Assembly (NCBI RefSeq): GCF_011397635.1
Contig: NC_064764.1
Coordinates: 40,972,955-41,036,954 of the forward strand
Origin: Epinephelus fuscoguttatus
Lineage: Eukaryota > Chordata > Actinopteri > Perciformes > Serranidae
Reading direction: 5' to 3'
DNA length: 64,000 nucleotides
Shown: positions 1-11,802 of the stretch, piece after piece
Numbering within the stretch: position 1 is the first letter of the stretch
How the letters are laid out: each line of letters opens with the position of its first letter
Notes under the pieces: model-generated
Told to the model about the DNA's origin: nothing
What the model saw: the letters and a program-made list of their open reading frames with translations, nothing else
Database searches by the model: none
Program-made: the position numbers and the translations under genes

Positions 1-244
1 ATACTATTATGCATCTCTGAATCTATATTTATCTGTAGCAACATTACTTGAAATAAGGGGTAGGTCAAGATAAGTGCATCACTTCTACCTACTCCTTTTC
101 TAACGCTAAATATTTACCTCTGTTACTATGATTGATTTTTTGTTTGTTTTTTGTTTTTCTAGTATGACTGATTACCTTATTGATCACCTACATTTTGTTT
201 TTTGTTTTATCTATGTTTGAAATAAAGATAAAATATATATATAA

Positions 245-460
245 AGCTCAATATCACAAATCACAATTTGCCTCAGAGGGCTTTACAGCATACGACATCC
301 CTCCATCCTTTGGACCCTCACAGCTGATCAGGAAAAACTCCCCAAAAAAAACTTTTAATGGGGCAAAAAAGTGGTGGAAGCCTCAGGAAGAGCAACTGAG
401 GAGGGATCCCTCTCTCAGGGCGGACAGACATGCAATAGATTCCGTGTCAGGTCCTTGATT
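245..460 (+). repeat. Dispersed teleost repeat; second partial copy at 1129-1250
   Basis: The stretch running from a CTCAATATCACAAATCAC-like start through an ACAGCATACGACATCCC segment to GGATCCCTCTCTCAGG recurs in part at 1129-1250 with the same order of motifs, including GATGTTCAAGAAGG just after the end. Two copies within 1 kb, one of them inside the intron of the neighbouring gene, show that this is a dispersed repeat. I recognise it as common in fish genomes but cannot assign a class. The open frame at 180-458 is repeat sequence, not a gene. Confidence 0.55.
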
Positions 461-588
461 TGATGTTCAAGAAGGAGTAAAATCCTAGTATTAAATGTGA
501 TATTGTATTTAAGAAGTCAGAAAATATTAAGATGTTCTTTTTTTTTTTTCAGGGGTCCTACATTTAAAAAAAGAGATTCATTCAGAAA

Positions 589-3500
589 ATGGAGGCACGG
601 CAGCTGAAAAGAGACGTTCAGGCTCTTATGTGAGTGAATATCTGCAGCCTGTTGGGAAAAAAAAACACATTACAATCACAACTCATTGATTTTTCTCTCT
701 GATCTGAACAGTGGTGATTACATTGGACAGAAACTCAGAGAAAATTCTTTTGATCCAAAAGGGAAGGGGACCTCCACGATGCTGGATGACCTGGTAACAA
801 CATGAGATAGTTTGTGTCTAGAGCAGTGGCGTAAGGTAGTCATGAAAGGCCCTTTAGTGCACGCTATCGTGCATCTATCATCTTGTCACATGATCAGAGA
901 CCTGACAGTGGATAACATTAACACACTGCAATCATCGTTGCATATCTGTATCACAAAAAAATACCAAAGAAAATTAGAAATTATTCTTTTAATTTAACAA
1001 TTCCAAGGTTATTTTGAATAAGCATATAATTGTGTGATAGACGTTGGTGGAGACGTTTCCCTTTTTGAAGGGCATATATTAGATTAGATTAGATTCAACT
1101 TTATTCTAATCTAATCTGATATATGTCTTTAATGGGGCGAAAAAGTGGTGGAAACATTAGGAAAAGCAACTGAGGAAGGATCCCTCTCTCAGGATGGACA
1201 GACGTGCAGATAGATGCCGTGCTGAGTCCTTGAATTTGATGTTCAAGAAGGCGTGGGAACCTCCAGTCATCATCCTGGCAAATGGCCTGTTTTTAATTTA
1301 ATGACAGTTCTTCTTTGAACACATATTTCAAAGGTGGCAATAACTCATAAGGGCTCATTCTCCACCCAACACATTGTTCTCTCTATGGGCCCCCACCTTA
1401 CGGGCCCTGCGACCACACTCTGTATTTACGCCCCTGCTCTGGAGCTACGATGAGTCGGTGTTAAAGGTCTAGTGTGAAGGGTTTAGTGACATCTAGTGGT
1501 CAGGTTGCAGATCACAACCAACTGAGACTTCTCCTTTGTGCAAAGTGTGACGGGAACTACAGTGGCCAACGCAAAAAATGTGAATTACCCTGTCGAGAAC
1601 CGATGTTTGGTTTGTGCTTTATGGGCTAGAAACATAGCGGACTCTGTGGACCCACTCCATATGTAGATATAAGCTCTCATTCTAAGCTCATGAAAGTCAT
1701 GAATGTTATATCTTATTTCTGACAACGGAGGCCTCTGAATGCTCCACACTGGACCTGAAACTGTGAACATCAGTGGATAGATGACACAGTGAAGCAGCAG
1801 AGGTGTACAAACAAAATAATTTTTGTAACTAATGTTCCAGGCTCACTATGACCTGGCCATCAGTGTTGCCCTGTGGTGGCTGGACAGAGAAGAGGGACGG
1901 GACATGCTGGACAGAGACATCATGTAAGCTACTTGTCTTTTAGTAGAGGTGGAAGACAAACTTGAATCTGTTGTTATAGTAAAAGTAGTACAGTGTTATA
2001 CGTAAATATCCTGCATTCAAAATCTCATTATCTTAAAGTTCACAGGTGTTGCCATCAAAACAGTTCTACAAGTAAAGTTACTCATGCAGAATAATTATAT
2101 TATTATATAATTATTATTATTGAGTCGCCACCTAGGGGCCACTTTTCAACAACAAATCATGTCAAGATTTTACTGTAGTAAAAGTACAAAAGTATTTGCA
2201 GCAAAACATAGTTAAAGCTCCATCATATCAACATTTCTAACATGACGTAGCTCTGATTACATGTATATGAGTTGAGTTCTCATCAGGAGGTGGAGAGGAT
2301 GGTGGACGGCGTGAGACCTAGATGTGACAGCAGCAGATCACTGTGATCACCAGCAAACAACAAATCTAGTCCTTTTTAACGAATGGACCGGACATTTCCA
2401 GATGTGTTTGTAGCAGCCAAACATGATCTGTCCAAACCTGATCCAAGTTGTTTTTGTGCCTAAACATAACCACATGTTCCCACAGAGCTGTCACGACATA
2501 AAAATGAAACCTGAAATGTAAAGTGGCATAAAGCTTCTTATAAAACGTACTACTCAAACATATCCATGGTTTGCAGAGACGTACATTTGTTCTGGTGACT
2601 GGGTTCATTTGTGTCTCTAAGTGTCAGAATGGTGTCACTTGTGTTGGAACTAGCTGTGCTGTCACACTGTGTGAGGAAACAAGGTGACATTAAAAATGTA
2701 AGAGGTTAAACAGCACTTGACAGGTTTATATTTAGACACTGAGAGGGATGATGGCTGACCTGTGGCAGGTGACCATCTCCTGGAGGCCCCTGACCTGGGT
2801 AGAAATACTCATCTGGGTTCTTTGGCTGTGGAGTTGCTCTAAATGAAACTTTCCTCTTTACCACAGCGGAACAACAAGCAGCGCAGGAAGTGCCAAGTAC
2901 CCAAACCGCTTAGAGCGGGAGGCCATGATCCTGTCGTCCTTCGCTGGGATAATCATGGTAGGTGTCATCGGTACTAGAATGCAGCTTTGATTAAAGCCTG
3001 ATGACCCAGTTAAGTTTGAGTTACCTAAGGCCAAAGAAGGAGCATCTGTATTTGGGTATGGGCTCAGCTGGGGAAGTCAAACATGAGAATCTGGAAGTGA
3101 AATGGAGGATTGTTTTTTAGTTGCTTGTTTCTAACCTCTGCAGTGTTTCTTTGTTTCAGAACAGCCTCCCAGTGGAGGAGATCTTGGCTCTGTACAGGTG
3201 TAAACCAGCTGCTTTGTATCCCAACCAGCAGTCCAAGGTATCCGAGCATCCTGGCTCAAACTTTAGTCTCATACTCAGATGTAACAGACACAGTATGTGT
3301 CTTAATTTTTTGGTACATATTTGTAGTACGTCATTTTGGTAATAGGAACTTTTTTTAACCGCAGGGCATGATTGTGTACCCCTTCACTCTGTCCTACCAT
3401 CCCTTCGCCATGCTTGGCTCTTACAAGGCTGTGCACCACTCCAAGAAGCACAGTAAGTGTGTAGACATGTTGTCTGGTGTTATCTGGTGTGTGATGGTGC

Positions 3501-5164
3501 CTTCTGAAATGGGTTGGGCTGAGTGTGTCTGAGAGACTCACAGATGAGGCACGAATCCACAGTTTAAAATAACTAGTCCATACCCACTGAGTGCACAGTT
3601 GCCCACGTACAGTTTCACATGGTGTGTGTTTGGGATACAGGTCATAGGAAATTGCAGATTAAATAGTCAACTGAACCCATTAAAGGCGCTGTATGTAAGA
3701 ATGTGGCCAAAACGGTTACTGCACTCAAATTCAAAATACTGCCGCGAGTCGTGTCTGCCCCCCTCCCCTACAGATTCGAGGCTGACTGATTTGTTTGCCC
3801 ACGGGCGGCTGCCGTGGCAGGGCCGTATCATCGCTTCCTTGATCTTCAGTTTTCCAGCGGACCGTTCGAGCAAGTCCGGCTTCTCTGCTGCTAACGCTGC
3901 TGCCGGGATACAGCTGAGGAGGAGCCGGCTGCTAATGCTATGTACCAGGACACTGCTAATGCTGCTGCCGGGATACAGCTGAGGAGGAGCCGGCTGCTAA
4001 TGCTATGTACTGGGACACTGCTAATGCTGCTTGCCGTGCTGCTGTAGCTCAGTCGTAACTGTAACTGATGCTGAGACTCTACTGACTGTGTGACTGGTAG
4101 ACGGTGGTGGGTGGCGCAACAGGCCAAAACACAAATTCAAAACATAAACATGATTTGCGGACCGTTTTAAATGTGAATATTCTGGCTGTACTGTTGTTGT
4201 CGGTGAGATCAGTATGTTGTATGAACATTATTCCTTAGTCTCTGTGACATGTTAGGAGGATTTTACGACTATTTGTTTTAGATTTCTTACATATAGCTCC
4301 TTTAAGAAGAGCAATATATTCAGACAGAGCTATTGTGAATTTGATAGTACGATTGCTTTATTGAAAGTACAGTAGATTGACCACGTCAGTGAGGAGAAAA
4401 ACGTGGAACAGACACACACACAGAGTTTTCATCATTATATAGTAAGATAGTGGTTTTATTTATTTATTTATTTTTAAATATCTTTGTCTCTTTGTCTGTG
4501 TTTGTGTGTGTGGTGTAAGCTTTGCAAAGAAAGAACAAAATGATTAACATTAAATCCAACACCTCAAGACACGTTGTGTACAATAGTGAAAGAAAATCAG
4601 AAAAAATTAAAGCTGAGGAGCTGAGCAGCAACTTTACAACTCGATGTGCTTCAAAGCTTTGGAAACAGCAGATAAACTGGACCTCTGTTGGAACCACTGA
4701 TGTCATACATGTGTACATTAATTTAAAGTCATGTCTCACAGATCAAAAGTTGAAAAGATGGCTGTCTGAGAGGGCGAAGGTGAGTGCACCGCCTGGACGA
4801 GCGTCAGCATCAACGTCTTCCTCCTCGTCTCACTCCTTCCTCAGTGTGAGTAGCCACAGGCAGCCTCCTCCTGTCTGCAGTATTAATCGTTAATATTATT
4901 TTAATCCAGAATATTTCAGAGGAAAATCTGAACAACAATGGGAAAACAGGATGAGACTAAATCTGGTTTCCTTTGTGATAAAAGCCATGACAGATTTCAG
5001 AGCTTTGCATGTGTGAGACAGGCCTCTGCTGCCCCCCTGTGGATGAACAGACATCATGTTTCTTTAATGCCTCCTCTCCTCTGTGTCTCTCTCAGGACAG
5101 CAATGGCTGCAGAGAGGAGAGAACTGAGCACTATGAGGGCTCACTGGAGTCTCTGCGCGACTGA
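589..5164 (+). CDS. c2orf80: C2orf80-like protein, eight coding exons, about 189 aa
   Basis: The coding exons I read are 589-629, 712-793, 1841-1923, 2867-2957, 3160-3237, 3365-3452, 4742-4779 and 5096-5164. All have GT-AG junctions, phases agree, and the joined frame is open to a TGA. Residue blocks such as LRENSFDPKG, HYDLAISVAL, PNRLEREAMILSS, NSLPVEEI and HPFAML match what I recall of human C2orf80 (193 aa), a protein of unknown biochemical function linked to gonad development. The similarity drops in the C-terminal tail (last two exons), as expected for this family. A non-coding first exon must lie upstream, because an acceptor (T-run then CAG) precedes the ATG at 553. AATAAA lies at 5291-5296. 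In mammals C2orf80 also borders the CRYG cluster, so the neighbourhood supports the assignment. The two small last exons are the least certain. The introns hold several DNA transposon remnants. Confidence 0.85.
820..1441. mobile_element. Non-autonomous DNA transposon with short terminal inverted repeats, in intron 2 of the C2orf80 homologue
   Basis: The left end reads AGAGCAGTGGCGTAA and the right end is its near-complement, TTACGCCCCTGCTCT, giving an inverted pair of about 15 bases around 620 bp. The interior has no long open frame and carries the second copy of the 245-460 repeat, so it is either nested or composite. The end sequence resembles fish hAT-type elements, but no target duplication was checked. 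Confidence 0.5.
1459..1760. mobile_element. Short inverted-repeat element (MITE), same family as 15393-16233
   Basis: It starts with TTAAAGGTCTAGTGTGAAGG followed by TTTAGTGACATCTAGTGG, and ends with the complementary CTCCACACTGGACCT. Its interior shares GTTTGGTTTGT and a GGGCT...GAAACAT segment with the longer copy at 15393-16233. It lies in intron 2 of the C2orf80 homologue, just before exon 3. No coding capacity. Confidence 0.6.
3678..4306. mobile_element. MITE-like element with TTAAAGG...CCTTTAA ends and an internal tandem duplication
   Basis: The ends are TTAAAGGCGCTGTATGTAAG and the near-complement TTTCTTACATATAGCTCCTTTAA. Inside, about 65 bp containing GGGATACAGCTGAGGAGGAG and CTGCTAATGCTATGTAC is duplicated in tandem at roughly 3898-4030. 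Short frames on both strands here (3599-4127) come from the element. It sits in the penultimate large intron of the C2orf80 homologue. Confidence 0.6.
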
Positions 5165-5299
5165 CGTCAACCCCATGATAGACTTTATATCTACAGTATT
5201 TTATTGAGGAGTAAAGTGTCTGACTGCTGGAGCTTCTCGCTCTACACTGTCACTCTGACCATCTTTAAACTTCAGTCATCAAACTGATTCAATAAAGAC

Positions 5300-6420
5300 A
5301 TTTTCTGACACTTTACATTTGTACTCTACATTTCATAAACAAGTATTGTACTTTTTATTTCACTACGTTTATACGACAGTTTCAGTTACTAGCAGTGCCG
5401 TGCACAGACATTTTGCAGGGCAGGTGCTCAGTTGGAATAAAAACCAATAGTATGTCTCTGCAGACCCGGAGACTGCAGATTCAGACCCACAGTTCTGGAC
5501 CTGCAGTTCTAGACCCCTTGTTTTTCGTCCCCTACTGGACGGTTGTATAACTACAACTAAATCAGCATCTCACCCAAACACCACTGTTTGAAAGAAGTTG
5601 GACTTTTAATGCTTTACTACAGTTTACAGTTTTAAAATTTTATTACACCTGAATAAAAATACCAAGATGTAATTGTTGATTTATGCCTGGGTGCTGTTCT
5701 GCATCATTATTGTTTGCTGGTTGTTCTGTATGGTTTGATCCAACTATTTTAGTTCTTTATTTCTTAATATTCATCAGACTGCTCTGACTAGCACGCCAAA
5801 AACTTGCACTGCATTGATCAAACCCGCTACAACATATAATAGGAAGTGTCTGGTCTTGGGTGTCCAGTGCTCACTTTTGTTGTGGGAATTTGAAACAAAG
5901 GCTGTGAAATACTGAAATGGTTTGAAATATTTTATTGTGTGCAGTTGTTACATCACACATCAGGGAGATCTGCAGAGAAAAAAAAGAAATCAAACATATC
6001 ATGAAACTGAAAACAGAAAAAAAAAATTAAATACCTATCACAGTCTACACTGAAATACTGAAGATTCTGGAGCATAGCAAATACATTATTATATCGACAT
6101 ATTAACAATAGTGCCCCTTCCTTCCTCATCTGCCTTTGATCCTCCACAAAACTCCTCCACTTCACTGTGGTTTCCCCTTTCTGGATTGTTATGTGCACCT
6201 TAAAAAGAGAGTCCCTAATTATTCAAAGTTAAGATTTTTCAACCGTTTTACACACATAAACAAGGCCAAAACCTAGTAACAGACAAAAATACATTTCTGA
6301 TCATCTGCGCTGGATGAGCTTAATTTCTATCCACAAAATCTCTAAATATATGCTATAGAGTAATATCAGTGTAGTGATATAAACACACGTGATATATAAT
6401 ATTATGAATAATAAAGGAAA
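5300..6420. other. Intergenic, no gene seen
   Basis: Between the poly(A) signal of the C2orf80 homologue and the SINE at 6426 I see only AT-rich sequence and a possible repeat remnant near 5391-5440 (GTGCCGTGCACAGAC). The frame at 5953-6198 is low-complexity and has no recognisable domain. Confidence 0.5.
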
Positions 6421-6425
6421 AATGT

Positions 6426-6796
6426 GCGGCACGGTGGTGTGGTGGTTAGCACTGTCGCCTCACAGCAAGAGGGTTGCTGGTTCGATCCCGGGTGTGGGAG
6501 CTTCTGTGCAGAGTTTGCATGTTCTCCCCGTGTCAGCGTGGGTTCTCTCCGGGCACTCCGGCTTCCTCCCACAGTCCAAAGACATGCAGGTTAATTGGTG
6601 ACTCTAAATTGTCCGTAGGTGTGAATGTGAGTGTGAATGGTTGTCTGTCTCCATGTGTCAGCCCTGTGATAGTCTGGTGACCTGTCCAGGGTGAACCCTG
6701 CCTCTCACCCAGTGTCCGCTGGGATAGGCTCCAGCCCCCCCGTGACCCTCAAGAGGATGAAGCGGTTAGAAGATGAATGAATGAATGAATGAATGA
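6426..6796 (+). mobile_element. tRNA-derived SINE, near full length
   Basis: The head resembles a tRNA promoter: TGGTGTGGTGGTTAGCAC fits box A and GGTTCGATCCC fits box B. The body holds CTCCCACAGTCCAAAGACAT and TGGTGACTCTAAATTGTCC, and the 3' tail is a GAAT microsatellite (GATGAATGAATGAATG). Further copies lie at 16815-17094 and, reversed, at 39080-39368. The internal promoter would use RNA polymerase III. It is a retroposon and not a tRNA gene, because the tRNA cloverleaf is not conserved beyond the boxes. Confidence 0.85.
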
Positions 6797-6914
6797 ACAC
6801 ATCCTGGAAAATTGGAAAATGCTGTTGCTGGAATAAATAAAATAATAAGCCAACCAATCAACCTTCCAAACTTTAAAGCAGGCCTGTGTTCAGCTGCATC
6901 GTTAAGGCTAAGTC

Positions 6915-6975
6915 TTGTCTCGTCTCCTCTCCTCTCCTCGCCTCTCCCCTCCTCTCTTCTCCTCTCCCCTCCTCC
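6915..6975. repeat. CT-rich low-complexity tract
   Basis: A polypyrimidine run of TCTCCTC and CTCCCCT repeats. It explains the serine/leucine-rich frame at 6886-7104, which is not a gene. Confidence 0.7.
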
Positions 6976-6979
6976 TTGC

Positions 6980-8290
6980 TGAAACTATCTTCTAAATCCG
7001 CTTTACACGTTGTTAAAGAATCCCAGAGAACAGAAACAAGCAGCACTAGCGCTCCTCCTCTCCTCCTCTGCTCTCTTTACACAGCACAGCTCCAAACTGC
7101 ATGACATTTTTATTATTATTATTTAAATTAATTATCAGAGACGTAACGTGGGAGACACAAACTTCATTTCAGGTTGAGATTGGTTTAGAAAGGCACGTGG
7201 AAGTGGGAGAGTAATCCGCCTTCTGTCTCCGCTCACACCAGACAGCTGGTGAATCCAAATCTGGCAGAGACTTGGAGGGAGATGGAGTGATTCTACACCA
7301 GACTATCTTACCTGCTGTTGAGATTAATGCTGGGTTATTGCCTAAGTTAGACTGGCTGTATTGAGATATTTTAATAGTGGTTTAATTTCACAACAAACAG
7401 GTTTGAAGTTATTATTTGTGAAAATGTAGAATGCCTCTCTGTGAAAGCATGTTCCTCTGCGTGTTCTCACATGTTCGATGCCAGTGTGTCTCAGTGTGGA
7501 CAGGTTGTGTTTGAATGAGTTAAAATACACAGCCACAGAGTTCTTCTGGTCGGGTCTTGAGAGCACATGTTGTTTTTCCTGTAGGCTGAGCCACAAGGAC
7601 ATTTGATCATGTATATGACAGTCTTTGTGTTTCAAGTAATGATACCTTTAATGTTGTATTTTTGACTAAACAAATGGCATTTAAAAGTGAAATTACACTG
7701 TGCACATTTGTAATTGCTGGGTGGGAATGTTATGCTGGGTTGGTCAGCAACTTCCTGTTTGCATATTTGATTGCTTCTGATTGGACCGTGCTGCAGATGT
7801 CTCCTTCCAACCAGTGGGAGCTGATTTAGTAACTTGGTGGTGTGAAACTAGTTAGTAGTTACCAAGAGCTTTGGAAGAGCTCTTTGTTCAAATTCAAGCC
7901 AAACCACGTGATTGATAATAAATAATAATACAGCTGGATTATTTATTATGTTAATATAAATGGATATTCACACATTCTATTGAGATTTTTCAGCTACATC
8001 TGTTTCCAACTTCAACAAACAGAGAGCGTGTTGTTTTGTGATGACCTCTGACATTCTGCATGCAAAGATTAATCCACCTGATGAAGGATTAGTGGATGAA
8101 ACGTCTCTCTGATGTCCATATCAATAAAGAGGGCACAGTGGGTCAGTAATTTGCCTGCTAGGACTTTTGCGTTGATGATTCAGGGATTTTTGCTCTATGC
8201 CCAGGATCAAGACTTTTGGCAGAGATGCCAGCGCGTTAAATCCCCACTCATTGAAAATACAGCTAAAGAGGGATCTGCTAACCCTTTGAT
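6980..8290. other. Intergenic between C2orf80 homologue and first crystallin, no gene seen
   Basis: I see no supported exon or recognisable element. The frames at 7342-7635 and 8112-8351 lack splice context and domain similarity; the latter overlaps the crystallin promoter. Confidence 0.5.
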
Positions 8291-8297
8291 TGAGGTT

Positions 8298-8303
8298 TAT
8301 AAA
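8298..8303 (+). promoter_or_regulatory. TATA box of the gamma-crystallin gene at 8375
   Basis: TATAAA lies 72 bases upstream of the chosen ATG, which leaves room for a short 5' leader of roughly 40-45 bases. This spacing is typical of the crystallin genes in this window. Confidence 0.65.
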
Positions 8304-8374
8304 GCGGGGCTCGGGCGCTGCTTTGTGAGACCACCATTTTTCAGTGGGTGACTGGCTCCAGCACTCTTTGCAGG

Positions 8375-10860
8375 ATGAGTAGTAAGGTATGTATTCTGTT
8401 TAGAACCATCTTCATAAGCCTGGGAACAAATTTTAACCTGTAGGTCAGTGCAGTGCGGGACATACTGGGGACAAATAGTCTCTAAAAATTCAGATTTCTT
8501 CAGAAAAGGCAGGTCCTGGGTGTGAAATGAATTGTGCAAAAGTAAGAGGAAGGCTGCTGTAAGGATTTATTAAAACTGGTATTAACTGACCAACAGTTAA
8601 AGCTCTCTTAAACTTATTTAATTGGCTTCATGTTGGAGAAAATGTGCAAACAGGAACAGAAAAACTGGATTTAATAATAATTTAAATCACATAATTTCTA
8701 GCTCACACAGCAGGGGCATGATACATCCTGCAACAGCTATATATTTAGAATATTTTAGATTATTTTGAGCTTTAATCTCGTCCTGCTTCTCTTCTGGACT
8801 CAGATCACATTTTATGAGGACAGAAACTTCCAGGGCCGCTCCTATGAGTGCGACACCGACTGCCCTGACATGCACCCCCACTTCAGCCGCTGCAACTCCA
8901 TAAAGGTGGAGAGCGGCTGTTGGGTGCTGTACGAGAAGCCCAACTACACCGGCTACCAGTACGTTCTGACCAGAGGAGAGTACCCAGACTACCAACGCTG
9001 GATGGGCTACAATGACACCATCCGCTCCTGCCGTACCTTCTCCTATGTGAGTGAATATTTCATTTTACATATTTTGTTTTGTCTTCAAGTTTTTGTTTCT
9101 GTGAAGTGTGTGGGGCCCCTTTTTTAACTTTAGATATGTTCTGTTACAGATTAAAGATGCAAGAAAACAATATTCAGTGACTGAGCAGCAACTTGTTGTA
9201 TGTGTTTTATGTTGTTTGTTTCTGAGTGCCTCAGTTTGTGCTTCAGTCTATTCCCTGTACTTTTCTGTGGGCATAAGAAAAAGAACAGCAATATATAGTT
9301 TATTTAGTTTTTTGCTCATCTTCCTACCAAAAATAAACTTCCACAAGATACTAAGCTAAGTGGAGATAAGTGATTTGTCTGCATTTCATTTGCAGAATAA
9401 ATAATGAAATCCACTGATCGATGGTCAGGTGTTGAAAAAGCTTGAAATTCCAAATTTAAATGTTAATTTTAGGCAAAAGATTGAAGGACATTATCATTAG
9501 TAGATTATATTCTTCAATCTTGTGCCTAAAATTAACATCTAAATTTGGAATGAAGGATATAGTCTACTACTCTCTTATAACCTTTATTTTTTTTTTGTTT
9601 GATGTTGACATTTAAATTTGGAATTCTCTAACATTAACATTTAAATTTGATTTTTGATACGACAGATATAGTTTTAGTAGATTTTATCCTTCATTCTTCT
9701 GCATGAGATTAACGTTTAAATTTGGAATGAACGATATAATCTACTTTTCTTGATATTCTTTATCCTTTTGTTTCAGGTTAACATTTAAATTTGGAATGAA
9801 GGACATCGTTTTAGTGGATTGAATTGAAATGAATATTTAAATTTGGGAAGAAATCATTACATCCTTTATTTTTTTGTTTAAGATTAACATTTAAATTTGG
9901 AATGAAGGATATAATTTATGAATGATTATATACTTCATTTCTTTGCCTAAAATAAGCATTTAAATTTGGAAAGACGGATACAGTCATCAGTAGATTACAT
10001 CCTTTATTCTTTGCTTATGACTAACAATTAAATGTGGAATGAAGGATATGATCTATTGATGATTGTATCCTTCATTCTTTCATCTAACATTAACAGTTAG
10101 ATTTGGAATGGATATAATCATAAGCATAAGATTAACATTTAAATTTGGAATGAACATTATAATTTTCTTTATATTCTTTCGTTTTAGGTTAACATTTAAA
10201 TTTGGAATTTTCTAACGTTAACATTTAAATTTGGAATGGATAATCATAAGCCCAAGATTAACATTTAAATTTGAAATGAACATTATAATTTTCTTTATAT
10301 TCTTTATTCTTTCGTTTTAGGTTAACATTTAAATTTGGAATTTTCTAACATTAACATTTAAAGTTGGAATGACAGGTATAGTTTTATCCTCCATTATTTT
10401 GCCTGAGATTAACATTTAAATTTGGACCTTATGTCCTAACCCAGACCTGATACAGTCAGTAGATTCAGGACAAAATAAACTAGAAGAACGTTCTGGTTAA
10501 AGAAACACTTGAGACACACATGTGGGCTGTGGAGAAGAAACTTCCTCCTCTAACTTTGTATTTCACCTCACTGTGTGTCTCCAGACCAGCGAGGGGCCCT
10601 ACTGCATGCGCATCTACGAGCGTCCCAACTTCCAGGGTCAGATGATGGAGTTCAGCGACGACTGCGAGTCAGTGCAGGACCATTTCCGCAGCCGGGACAT
10701 CTACTCCTGCAACGTCATGGACGGCTACTGGACCCTGTACGAGCACCCCAACTACCGCGGCCGCCAGTACTTCATGAGGCCCGGAGAGTACCGCAAGTTC
10801 AGTGACTGGGGGGCCACCTGCGCCACCACTGGGTCCTTCCGCAGAATCACAGAGTTTTAA
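8375..10860 (+). CDS. Gamma-crystallin retaining all four core tryptophans (MX- or S-like), 176 aa
   Basis: Exons are 8375-8386 (Met-Ser-Ser-Lys), 8804-9046 (81 codons) and 10585-10860 (91 codons plus stop), all GT-AG. The product is a two-domain betagamma-crystallin, a soluble lens structural protein. Greek key motifs 1-2 occupy about residues 5-85 (opening [16 protein letters not shown]) and motifs 3-4 about residues 89-176 ([16 protein letters not shown]). Unlike its neighbours it keeps all four conserved tryptophans ([26 protein letters not shown]) and has few methionines (about 8 in 176). It therefore resembles the fish gamma-MX or gamma-S type more than Met-rich gamma-M2. I leave the symbol empty because I cannot separate those without a tree. 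AATAAA is at 10959-10964. It is the crystallin nearest C2orf80. Its second intron contains an unusual repeat array at 9446-10428. Confidence 0.92.
9446..10428. repeat. Intronic array of about 18 irregularly spaced copies of an 18-base AT-rich motif
   Basis: The motif AACATTTAAATTTGGAAT, often followed by GAAGGATATA or GAACATTATA, recurs about 18 times at uneven 30-90 base spacing through intron 2 of the first crystallin gene. The first unit (9446-9465) is inverted relative to the rest. A higher-order unit of about 130 bp (ATAATCATAAGC through GGTTAACATT) is duplicated at roughly 10110-10235 and 10240-10366. Some units lack GGAAT or carry single changes. I do not recognise it as a named element. 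Confidence 0.8.
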
Positions 10861-10969
10861 TCAGGAATCTCTCTTGATGCTATTGATTTTATTTACATAT
10901 CAGTTTCACCAAAAACACCCATTTCCTCCTCTGAATGGCATCTATTTGTGGTAATGTTAATAAAATATG

Positions 10970-11690
10970 TGGTACAATAAGGAGTGGAATGTTTTCATTG
11001 GGCTCCCATACAGAAATATGATATGGTTTTAAATAACATAATAAATGAATCTATTGTAAACTATCTTCTCTGTGCTTGTTAAATATTTTGGTATTGACTG
11101 GTTTAACTACCTGGCTCATTAAAAAAGGAGAATGGGCAGAAATAAACGGCCATAGCAGAATCAAACTACCATTCTTTGATGCTTCATAATTATTTCCATC
11201 ATTTAAATCTGATCATGAATACGTCAATTTCTTGTTTACTTGTTAATTTAGTATTTATTTATCTTTAAGAGGCATTTTGTGTTTATGAGATTCACACTGT
11301 GGGACATTCAAATAAGTTTATTTTCCTGTATTTCAGTCACGTTCCTCCACACTGAATGACAGAAAGCTTCAATAGAGACAATGGGGCTACTATTCACACC
11401 ATTCATGTGTTCCCGGCTGTAGTACAGAACATATTTAAAACACATTGTTTATGGTTATTCATTCATATTTCTATCTGCTCATCTTTACATAGATTTTCAG
11501 TTTCTTACACACTGTATGAACACATTAAATCCAGCCCATGTAAAACAAACAGAGGATGGTAAAAGCATTGACTGTTCCAGCACCTGCCCACACTGCGGCT
11601 CGTGCTAGAAGCTGCACAGTGTCTGTTGCATCTAACAGAGGAGGACGTGGCAAACAGGAAGAGGAAGACTCCTGTAGAGTCTCTGCTGAC
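10970..11690. other. Intergenic between crystallin genes, no gene seen
   Basis: AT-rich sequence without recognisable exons. The frames at 11356-11562 and 11505-11864 (-) show no domain and run into the promoter and first intron of the next gene. Confidence 0.5.
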
Positions 11691-11693
11691 ACC

Positions 11694-11749
11694 GGGCCTC
11701 ATGTGAATAACACCACATGGCAGCACCTGTTCCCACTGACATGTATAAA
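11694..11749 (+). promoter_or_regulatory. Promoter of the crystallin gene at 11803: Maf-type half site and TATA box
   Basis: TGCTGAC at 11694-11700 matches the core half of a Maf response element, and TATAAA follows at 11744-11749, 54 bases before the ATG. Maf half sites just upstream of TATA are known in vertebrate gamma-crystallin promoters. Whether this one binds Maf is inference. Confidence 0.5.
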
Positions 11750-11802
11750 GATGGACTCCACCTTTGGTGGGCAAAGACACAGGAAGTGGTGAGACCAACA
11801 TC

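Noticed and set aside
6426-6500. Possible tRNA gene (good box A and box B)
   Set aside because: The same sequence recurs at 16815 and reversed at 39080 with a long non-tRNA body and a GAAT tail, so it is a SINE. The same reasoning applies to 62552-62630.
9446-10428. Regularly repeated motif reminiscent of a CRISPR array
   Set aside because: The spacing is irregular, one unit is inverted, units vary, it lies in a vertebrate intron, and no cas-like genes are present.
10575-10805. Long arginine/proline-rich frame overlapping crystallin exon 3
   Set aside because: It is a shadow in another frame of a GC-rich coding exon; similar shadows occur over most crystallin exons on both strands.
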